Of a DNA stretch of 21,557 nt, positions 7,484 through 12,870 are shown in pieces. The notes beneath the pieces are model-generated. The model did not search any database. It had not been told where the DNA came from and saw nothing but the letters and a program-made list of their open reading frames with translations. The position numbers were made by a program, and so were the translations under genes. Source of the DNA: an uncultured Prevotella sp. (GTDB taxonomy: Bacteria; Bacteroidota; Bacteroidia; Bacteroidales; Bacteroidaceae). Within the stretch, counting starts at the first letter, position 1; each line of letters begins with the position of its first letter. The DNA lies in assembly GCA_934217675.1 (NCBI GenBank), contig CAKQCV010000047.1, forward strand, positions 1-21,557, given 5' to 3'.

Positions 7484-8638
7484 ATGACTATTGTTTTGGC
7501 AGACGACATAACAGGGGCTGCAGAAATCGCTGGAATTTCTATGCGCTACGGACTAAAGACATTGATTATAACAAATATAACACCATCTGCTCATTATGAT
7601 GCCGACACCGTTGTGATTGCAACCAACATACGTTCAATGACAAAAGAAGCGGCAAAAGAGCAAACATTGAAACTCTGCAACGATATATGCAAGTATATCC
7701 ATAACGAGCAACTTACATGTTGGTTATTCAAGAAAACCGACTCAGTGCTGCGCGGACACATCAATGATGAGCTATCTATAATAATGAAAACAATGAACTA
7801 TAAGTATGCCATGCTAATAGCGCAAAACCCGTCAAAAGGGAGAATTATAAAAAACAGCACATATTATATAAACGACACACCGCTAAGTGAAACTCTTTTC
7901 TCCAAAGATCCTGAATTTCCGGCATATACATCAGACCCCACGGCATTGGTTGGAGGCAAATGCGAAATCATACCCGTTGAGAAAAGTATCACTTATGCAG
8001 ATGGAACAGTATTCATCGGAGAAAGCACAACAAAAAACGATATAGTAAGGCAATTGGCAAAAACCGACAAAAACTGCTTATTGTCTGGCGGAGCCGACTT
8101 TTTTGAAACATTTATTCTTGACAAGCACCCTACGACAACACTGCAACCTGTAAAAAGAGGTTCTATTGCCAACGGAATATCCAACAACAAGAGTTTGATA
8201 ATATCCGGAAGCACTCAAGGCAAGTCTATAGCACATACAAAACTCATGGACAGCGTTAAAGCAAAAGAGTTCTCAATACCTGACGATGTCTTTGAAGGAG
8301 GAGACCATACAGCCTGGACAGAAAGTGTATACAACATGTACAAAACATTACAGGCTACTATCATACGTATCGGCGAACACACCTTCAAAGGTGCAGAATA
8401 TGCCATAAGACTAAGAAAGACTATGGCAGAAACTGCAAAAAGATTGATTGAGGCACAAAATCCGGCTTACCTCATCATTGAGGGAGGAGCAACAGCCTTT
8501 GCCATACTTGAAGCAACAAACTGGAACACATTCAGCATAACACAGGAACTTGCACCAGGAGTGGTGGCAATGAAACACGGACAAACCACAATCATACTGA
8601 AACCCGGAAGTTATGATTGGGGAGGACTATTTTCTTAA
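7484..8638 (+). CDS. DUF1537 four-carbon acid sugar kinase family protein
   Basis: The 384-residue protein fits the DUF1537 kinase family (DtnK/OtnK type, ATP-dependent phosphorylation of C4 sugar acids such as threonate or erythronate). The N-terminal substrate-binding domain opens with VLADDITGAAEIAG (4-17), then ATNIRSM (46-52) and FKKTDSVLRGHI (82-93). The C-terminal nucleotide-binding domain shows SGSTQGKS (241-248), IEGGATAFAILEA (332-344), ELAPGVVAM (355-363) and ILKPGSYDWGG (371-381), which correspond to the family's GGETA, APGVP and KPGGFG signatures. It is somewhat shorter than typical members of about 420 residues, but both halves are intact. The preceding PdxA-type gene is its usual partner. 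Product would be a 4-phospho sugar acid. Which acid is used cannot be read from the sequence. Confidence 0.85.
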   Translation: MTIVLADDITGAAEIAGISMRYGLKTLIITNITPSAHYDADTVVIATNIRSMTKEAAKEQTLKLCNDICKYIHNEQLTCWLFKKTDSVLRGHINDELSIIMKTMNYKYAMLIAQNPSKGRIIKNSTYYINDTPLSETLFSKDPEFPAYTSDPTALVGGKCEIIPVEKSITYADGTVFIGESTTKNDIVRQLAKTDKNCLLSGGADFFETFILDKHPTTTLQPVKRGSIANGISNNKSLIISGSTQGKSIAHTKLMDSVKAKEFSIPDDVFEGGDHTAWTESVYNMYKTLQATIIRIGEHTFKGAEYAIRLRKTMAETAKRLIEAQNPAYLIIEGGATAFAILEATNWNTFSITQELAPGVVAMKHGQTTIILKPGSYDWGGLFS

Positions 8639-8654
8639 ACACAACCGCTTGAAA

Positions 8655-8675
8655 CGTTTATTGCCACAATAAACG
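8655..8675. terminator. Hairpin between convergent kinase and rarA genes
   Basis: CGTTTATTG (8655-8663), a 3-nt loop CCA and CAATAAACG (8667-8675) form a perfect 9-bp stem in the 45-bp gap between convergent genes. No long T run flanks it, but its place suggests a bidirectional terminator. Confidence 0.5.
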
Positions 8676-8683
8676 CCTCAACG

Positions 8684-9955
8684 TTATTTGTATCTGTCTC
8701 CCCAACATTCTATCATCCGCTTATATAGCTTCTCTTCGTTAGGAAAATGCTGCGCCTCCCATATGCGCCGGTCTTTAAGTTTATCCGGCATAAACTGCTC
8801 ATCCACAAAATGCCCGGGATAATCATGCGAATACTTATATTCTGCAGCATATCCCAAATCTTTCATCATCTTTGTTGGAGCATTGCGGAGATGCAAAGGA
8901 ACAGGCAGGTTTCCTGTGGCACGTACCAGTTCCAATGCCTTGTTTATTCCATTATAAGCCGAATTGCTCTTTGGGGAAGCAGCAAGATAAACCGTAGCCT
9001 CAGCCAATGGGATACGCCCTTCAGGCCATCCTATCTTCATAACGGCATCAAAGGCAGCATTTGCAAGCAACAGTGCATTTGGGTTAGCCAAGCCGATATC
9101 CTCCGATGCACTTATAACAAGTCGACGGGCAATAAACGAAGGGTCTTCCCCACCCTCTATCATTCTGGCAAGCCAATACAAGGCAGCATCAGGGTCTGAA
9201 CCACGTATGCTCTTTATAAAAGCGGAGATAATGTCGTAGTGCATTTCGCCTCCTTTATCGTATGCCATCGGATTTTGCTGCAAACATTCAACAATACGCT
9301 TATCAGTTATATCCACCCCCACATCAGAACTTGACTCGACAACAAGCTCAAGGATATTGAGGAGTTTCCTCGCGTCACCACCACTATAACGAAGTATCGC
9401 TGCCGACTCTTTTACATGAATGTCACGCTGCTTCAGCTCCACATCATTCTTTATGGCTCTGTTCATAAGCTCAAGCAAATCATCATCGGTCAATGGCTTT
9501 AACACATAAAGCTGACAACGCGACAAAAGCGGACGGATAACCTCAAACGACGGATTTTCCGTAGTAGCACCAATAAGGGTCACTATTCCCTTTTCCACCG
9601 CTCCAAGCAACGAATCTTGTTGGCTTTTGCTGAACCGATGGATTTCATCAATAAAAAGAATTGGATTGTTCTGATTAAAAAACTGCCCACCTTTTGCCTT
9701 TTCTATAACATCTCTCACATCCTTGACACCACTCGTCACTGCACTTAGCGTATAAAAAGGAACGTTCAGCTGACTTGCCACGATCTGCGCCAAAGTGGTT
9801 TTACCAACCCCAGGAGGTCCCCACAATATAAATGATGTGACTCTCCCTGCCTCAATCATATTGCGAAGCACAGCACCCTTTCCTACCAAATGTTTCTGTC
9901 CGATATACTCATCAAGAGTATGTGGTCTCATTCTTTCTGCTAAAGGCTTACTCAT
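8684..9955 (-). CDS. rarA: Replication-associated recombination protein A (RarA/MgsA AAA+ ATPase)
   Basis: The 423-residue protein is a clamp-loader-like AAA+ ATPase that acts at stalled or gapped replication forks. It starts with the family N-terminus [22 protein letters not shown]. Walker A is GPPGVGKTT (46-54), Walker B is [10 protein letters not shown] (99-108), sensor 1 is [13 protein letters not shown] (127-139) and the arginine finger region is RPLLSRCQ (141-148). The C-terminal half has the RarA/WHIP-type [36 protein letters not shown] and [11 protein letters not shown] stretches and ends near [10 protein letters not shown]. Length and order are normal. A promoter-like sequence ends only 5 nt before the ATG, so the mRNA may be leaderless. 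It is divergent from the amidase gene. Confidence 0.95.
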   Translation of the reverse strand: MSKPLAERMRPHTLDEYIGQKHLVGKGAVLRNMIEAGRVTSFILWGPPGVGKTTLAQIVASQLNVPFYTLSAVTSGVKDVRDVIEKAKGGQFFNQNNPILFIDEIHRFSKSQQDSLLGAVEKGIVTLIGATTENPSFEVIRPLLSRCQLYVLKPLTDDDLLELMNRAIKNDVELKQRDIHVKESAAILRYSGGDARKLLNILELVVESSSDVGVDITDKRIVECLQQNPMAYDKGGEMHYDIISAFIKSIRGSDPDAALYWLARMIEGGEDPSFIARRLVISASEDIGLANPNALLLANAAFDAVMKIGWPEGRIPLAEATVYLAASPKSNSAYNGINKALELVRATGNLPVPLHLRNAPTKMMKDLGYAAEYKYSHDYPGHFVDEQFMPDKLKDRRIWEAQHFPNEEKLYKRMIECWGDRYK

Positions 9956-9960
9956 AAGTG

Positions 9961-9991
9961 CAAAATTATTAAATATATCGCATACAGCAAA
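9961..9991 (-). promoter_or_regulatory. Consensus promoter abutting the rarA start codon
   Basis: On the minus strand TTTG (9991 to 9988), a 19-nt spacer and TAATTTTG (9968 to 9961) match the Bacteroidetes primary-sigma consensus exactly. Only 5 nt separate the -7 element from the rarA ATG at 9955, so transcription should start at or next to the start codon. Confidence 0.7.
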
Positions 9992-10007
9992 AAATATGGT
10001 TCAAAAA

Positions 10008-10038
10008 CTTGTCAGTAACAGATAATGTATTACTTTTG
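10008..10038 (+). promoter_or_regulatory. Promoter of the amidase gene
   Basis: CTTG (10008-10011), a 19-nt spacer and the exact -7 element TACTTTTG (10031-10038) precede the amidase ATG at 10072, giving a leader of roughly 28 nt. It lies back to back with the rarA promoter; the -33 elements are 16 bp apart. Confidence 0.65.
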
Positions 10039-10071
10039 CAGCACTCTAACCAAGCAAAAGAAAGGACAAAA

Positions 10072-10842
10072 ATGAAAGTTACCATCCTTCAGACCGACAT
10101 TGTGTGGGGCAAACCTTCTGAGAATCAAATGCATGCAGAAAAAATGATTCAACAGGCAAAAGGTTCTGACCTGTATATTCTGCCGGAAATGTGGAATACG
10201 GGGTTCAACACATGTTCCAAAGATTTTGCCGAACAAGAGGAAGAAAGCATAGCACAAGGAAGTGTTGCATGGATGAGGCACACCGCTATGACAAACGAAG
10301 CTGCCGTATGCGGAAGTATAGCTATAAAAACAGCCTCTGAACAATGCTTTAACAGAACATACTTCGCATTCCCCGACGGAACATTGGAACATTACGACAA
10401 AAGGCATTTGTTCTCGCCTGGGGGAGAAGACATGTTTTTTTCGAAAGGGAATGAACGAAAAATTGTAGAATACAAAGGATACAGATTCATGTTACTTGTA
10501 TGCTACGACTTGCGGTTCCCCATATGGAGCAGATGCAACAACGACTATGATGCCATTATTTATGTGGCAAATTGGCCCAGTCCCCGACAGGATGTATGGA
10601 CAACCTTGCTAAAGGCAAGAGCCATAGAAAATCAATGTTATGTAATTGGAGTAAACAGAACAGGAAATGATGTCTGCTGCCAATATGAGGGGGGAAGCAT
10701 CATTTTTGATGCTTACGGAAAAATCGTGGCTGACTGTAAAAACGAAAGCTGTGTTGCTACTGCTGAACTTGATTTAAAAAAGCAAAACACTTTCAGAAAC
10801 AAGTTCGCCGTCTTAAACGACAGGGACAGTTTTCAATACTAA
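10072..10842 (+). CDS. Carbon-nitrogen hydrolase, omega-amidase (NIT2/YafV)-like
   Basis: The 256-residue protein is a nitrilase-superfamily hydrolase with the full Glu-Lys-Cys triad: Glu39 in LYILPEMWNTGF, Lys110 in HYDKRHLFSPGGED and Cys144 in LLVCYDLRFPIWSR. The HLFSPGGE and CYDLRFP forms are typical of omega-amidases, which deaminate alpha-ketoglutaramate or alpha-keto-methylthiobutyramide left by glutamine transaminases. This subgroup call is by motif likeness and less certain than the superfamily call. The frame is open upstream to an ATG at 10009, but that ATG lies within the predicted promoter. The ATG at 10072 gives the usual MKVTILQTDIVW start. The next gene follows after 46 bp on the same strand, so the two may be co-transcribed. 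Confidence 0.88.
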   Translation: MKVTILQTDIVWGKPSENQMHAEKMIQQAKGSDLYILPEMWNTGFNTCSKDFAEQEEESIAQGSVAWMRHTAMTNEAAVCGSIAIKTASEQCFNRTYFAFPDGTLEHYDKRHLFSPGGEDMFFSKGNERKIVEYKGYRFMLLVCYDLRFPIWSRCNNDYDAIIYVANWPSPRQDVWTTLLKARAIENQCYVIGVNRTGNDVCCQYEGGSIIFDAYGKIVADCKNESCVATAELDLKKQNTFRNKFAVLNDRDSFQY

Positions 10843-10888
10843 CTTTAAAATTAAAGAAACAAACAAAATAAATATCAGCAAAAACAAT

Positions 10889-11692
10889 ATGAAAGAAGCA
10901 GGTAAAAAACCACTTACACTAAAGACTTTAAACAAAAGTAATGTTTGGGATATTCAAGAGAACGATGTGTTCCGCATGTTGGAAGCTGCAGAAAAAGACG
11001 CAGATCTTGCTGACAACATTAAGCATTATTTTGACATTATCCGCAGTGCGTTTGAAGTAGAGGAGATAAAAATTGACAGACCTGAAGTTATCAATAAATA
11101 TGAAGCCAGAGGCTTTAAGGTTGGTATAGTAAAAATAGACGATAAAACCACTCTCAAGTATGGAATAAAGAAAAAGACTATTATGAGAGTGACCGACTTG
11201 ACATACGAAAACATACGCCATATCTCTGCAGCCAAGCTTATTGAAGTGCTTGACAGAAACTTTGGCGGTGGATGGGATTCGCTGTCGCAAAGTATTCAAG
11301 ACATCATCCAAAGCGGTTTCGACATAAGCACAACTACCCTGCCAAAAGAAAGGCTCCATAAAGTTGGTGGCATGTATGATAAAAAGGTCAATGACGGATT
11401 TGAAGTGCTTGAGATTCCTAAAGGTGCCTGGACTGAGGCTATCTTTGCAAAACTGAAGCCGCTTGAAGAGAAACCGCACATTGAGCTTGACGAGGATAAG
11501 CGTAAACTCGATGATGAAGATGATGACGACGAGGATTTACCGGAAATCAACGACAACTATAATGACGACGACGATGAGGATGATTTCGATGAAGACAAGA
11601 TGACTGAAGAAAGTTATCGCACCACTATCGAGGAAGACCCTTCTGAACTGTCACTCGAGGCAGAGGATGTGGCTGACGATGATGATTATTAA
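10889..11692 (+). CDS. Hypothetical protein with a highly acidic C-terminal tail
   Basis: This 267-residue protein matches no family I recognise. Residues 1-190 look globular, with mixed charge and no signal peptide or membrane segment. They include a lysine-rich stretch (KYGIKKKTIMRV, 90-101) and FGGGWDSLSQSIQDII (125-140). From about residue 199 to the end the tail is dominated by Asp and Glu (38 of the last 69 residues), with runs such as DDEDDDDED and DDDDEDDFDED. It is probably disordered. Acidic tails often bind basic proteins or cations, or mimic nucleic acid, but no function is claimed. It follows the amidase gene by 46 bp, probably in one transcript. The gene looks intact and has a normal start (AATATG). 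Confidence 0.8.
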   Translation: MKEAGKKPLTLKTLNKSNVWDIQENDVFRMLEAAEKDADLADNIKHYFDIIRSAFEVEEIKIDRPEVINKYEARGFKVGIVKIDDKTTLKYGIKKKTIMRVTDLTYENIRHISAAKLIEVLDRNFGGGWDSLSQSIQDIIQSGFDISTTTLPKERLHKVGGMYDKKVNDGFEVLEIPKGAWTEAIFAKLKPLEEKPHIELDEDKRKLDDEDDDDEDLPEINDNYNDDDDEDDFDEDKMTEESYRTTIEEDPSELSLEAEDVADDDDY

Positions 11693-11731
11693 TAATCTGT
11701 ACAATATACATTGAAACTATAATTCAAGATA

Positions 11732-11787
11732 AAGTGTCCCTCATAATATATTGCGCCCTTTGATGCAATATATTATGAGGGACACTT
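11732..11787. repeat. Perfect 23-bp inverted repeat (long hairpin)
   Basis: The arm at 11732-11754 (AAGTGTCCCTC then ATAATATATTGC) is the exact reverse complement of 11765-11787, around a 10-nt loop. It lies 40 bp after the acidic-tail gene and may terminate its transcript. However, the stem is longer than usual for a terminator and has no long T run on either side. Confidence 0.8.
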
Positions 11788-11873
11788 GTTATATAATAAA
11801 AACGACTGGTAGCACAGAGCCAACAGCCTACAGTAAACTTGTTAACAATATAATTGTGAACAGAAGTGTATAT

Positions 11874-11911
11874 AAAAAAAGAAAGCGGTGGCCTTCACAG
11901 GTTGCCGCTTT
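11874..11911 (-). terminator. Rho-independent terminator of the predicted small RNA
   Basis: On the minus strand AAAGCGG pairs with CCGCTTT (11911-11905 with 11888-11882). The stem extends inward by CAACC/GGCCA with wobble pairs and is followed by C and seven T (11880-11874). The T run is only on this side, which fixes the direction. Confidence 0.75.
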
Positions 11912-11966
11912 TAACTTCAATAGGTATTAGTCTTTTTAAGGTAAAAAGATTGTTTTCAGGATAACG
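11874..11966 (-). ncRNA. Predicted small RNA of about 93 nt
   Basis: A consensus promoter on the minus strand (11971-12001) would start a transcript near 11966. It contains a small hairpin (TCTTTTT / AAAAAGA, 11931-11949), a single-stranded stretch that includes CTAATACCTATTGAAG, and then a strong terminator ending in seven T at 11880-11874. The segment has no ATG. It lies alone between unrelated genes, so a stand-alone small RNA is the simplest reading. I do not recognise a family. Confidence 0.55.
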
Positions 11967-11970
11967 ATTG

Positions 11971-12001
11971 CAAAGTTAGTACATTTTTTTTAAATTACAA
12001 A
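11971..12001 (-). promoter_or_regulatory. Consensus promoter of the predicted small RNA
   Basis: TTTG (12001 to 11998), exactly 19 nt, then TAACTTTG (11978 to 11971) on the minus strand match both Bacteroidetes promoter boxes without mismatch. Confidence 0.65.
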
Positions 12002-12384
12002 TAATATCAAATAGATTTTATAAAAAATAAATAATGTGCACCCACACACTTGTTTTTTTTCTATTTGCAAATGTTAAAGGTGACTTTTTTCATATTAGAA
12101 ATGGCATTTTACATTCTTACACAGACTTCACACAATCTAAGCAAAAATTTTTTTGTTCGTTTATCCCTCATCCCTCACTTTTTACATTTATTCATCAAGC
12201 ACTCAACGGGTTAATATAGTGAGGGATTAGGTGAGGGATGTGAGAGATGTGAGGGAATAGAACGACCATATTGCACCATTGGTGAAAGCACTTAGCACTA
12301 TGTGCAAGATACCGTCTTATTGTTGTAATAATGGCATCTCTCCATTTATCTAAATTATGCTGTACATGTTTTTATATGGATAAA
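12002..12384. other. AT-rich intergenic stretch without a recognisable gene
   Basis: No convincing reading frame, tRNA or promoter was found in these 383 bases. The stretch has T-rich runs (12050-12060, 12147-12154), the 9-bp repeat cluster listed separately, and short hairpin-forming pieces such as CACCATTGGTG (12275-12285). It separates the minus-strand small-RNA promoter from the plus-strand promoter at 12385. Confidence 0.5.
12163..12257. repeat. Tandem and inverted 9-bp repeats (GTGAGGGAT)
   Basis: Three abutting 9-mers lie at 12231-12257 (GTGAGGGAT, GTGAGAGAT, GTGAGGGAA), with a further copy at 12219-12227. Two opposite-strand copies lie at 12163-12177 (ATCCCTCATCCCTCA). The inverted arrangement spans about 95 bp and could be a protein-binding array, a recombination site or decayed hairpin DNA. 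Confidence 0.65.
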
Positions 12385-12416
12385 TTTGTTCCGTTCACAT
12401 CTTTTCATTAATTTTG
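12385..12416 (+). promoter_or_regulatory. Consensus promoter of the structured RNA / defence-module leader
   Basis: TTTG (12385-12388), a 20-nt spacer and TAATTTTG (12409-12416) match both Bacteroidetes promoter elements. The expected start near 12421 coincides with the first base of a 5' hairpin. It is the only strong plus-strand promoter seen between the acidic-tail gene and the helicase gene. Confidence 0.65.
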
Positions 12417-12420
12417 TAGT

Positions 12421-12776
12421 GCCATTACCCGGATGGCTGGCATAGAGTTGCTGGCGATAATCTGCGTCTTGGCATGATTATAAATAAGAAAGACGTTTGC
12501 TTAACGTCTTTGTCTGACCTTTCGAAACGTAGGAAATTTCAAAATGGGAATCAGATGAAGACAGCGGTGGGCGTCTACTCCATCGTGTATATACACATGG
12601 CATAGGTGTACTCTGTCCTCTCACAGGATAGAGTATGCTCTGTGTTATCATATATATACCCAAATGGCGTGGACATCTGTTGCTTCTTATCTTTGTTCCC
12701 TGGGTTATTTTCCTACGTACCTGAAAGGCAAAGATAAGGCAAAAGGCAACAGATTCCTACGCCTTTTTGTTTTTTA
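12421..12776 (+). ncRNA. Predicted structured RNA of about 355 nt (stand-alone ncRNA or 5' leader)
   Basis: From the predicted start to a strong T tract the sequence folds by eye into a chain of hairpins. They are GCCAT/ATGGC (12421-12437); ATAATCTGC/GCATGATTAT with one bulge (12457-12481); AAAGACGTT/AACGTCTTT (12489-12511); CCAT plus GTGTATATACAC plus ATGG (12580-12600); TACTCTGTCCT/AGGATAGAGTA (12609-12635); and a long interrupted stem (12666-12763). TGGCATAG occurs twice (12438 and 12598). No good reading frame covers it on the plus strand. The consensus motifs of tmRNA, RNase P RNA and SRP RNA were looked for and not seen. It may be an independent RNA or an attenuating leader of the helicase-methyltransferase module, whose first start codon is only 16-90 bp downstream. 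The family is unknown to me. Confidence 0.6.
12666..12776 (+). terminator. Long interrupted hairpin with T tract
   Basis: Three stacked perfect stems, GGCGT/ACGCC (12666-12670 with 12759-12763), ATCTGTTGC/GCAACAGAT (12675-12683 with 12746-12754) and CTTATCTTTG/CAAAGATAAG (12686-12695 with 12729-12738), enclose a 33-nt loop. TTTTTGTTTTTT follows. This should end transcription, so either the upstream RNA is separate or the helicase operon depends on read-through. Confidence 0.7.
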
Positions 12777-12792
12777 TAATCCATAACCTTAA

Positions 12793-12870
12793 ATGAATAA
12801 ATATTTCTGCTTGGGGAGTCAGTGGAGAGACAAACACGGCATCATGCCCCCTCAAACGAAATACTTATGA
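12793..12870 (+). CDS. Possible 25-codon leader ORF overlapping the helicase start
   Basis: An ATG at 12793, 17 bp after the T tract, opens a frame of 25 codons (MNKYFCLGSQ...). Its stop TGA overlaps the helicase ATG as ATGA (12867-12870). Such overlaps allow translational coupling. The peptide has no recognised motif, and the overlap could be chance in a short frame. Confidence 0.35.
   Translation: MNKYFCLGSQWRDKHGIMPPQTKYL

Noticed and set aside
12034..12219. Plus-strand 61-codon frame
   Set aside because: It is T-rich, low in complexity, lacks a plausible start region and overlaps the 9-bp repeats.
12478..12663. Minus-strand 61-codon frame opposite the structured RNA
   Set aside because: No motif, no promoter or start signal on that strand, and it runs through the hairpins of the predicted RNA. 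If the RNA is multi-copy, such frames may be annotated falsely elsewhere.
12421..12776. tmRNA, RNase P RNA or tRNA in the structured region
   Set aside because: The acceptor-like ends, tag-peptide codons and conserved RNase P core motifs were not found, and no cloverleaf with a TTCGA T-loop fits.
12822..12866. Helicase start at GTG 12822
   Set aside because: The ATG at 12867 begins a plausible N-terminus (MSSKFFNN). The upstream codons look like non-coding sequence.
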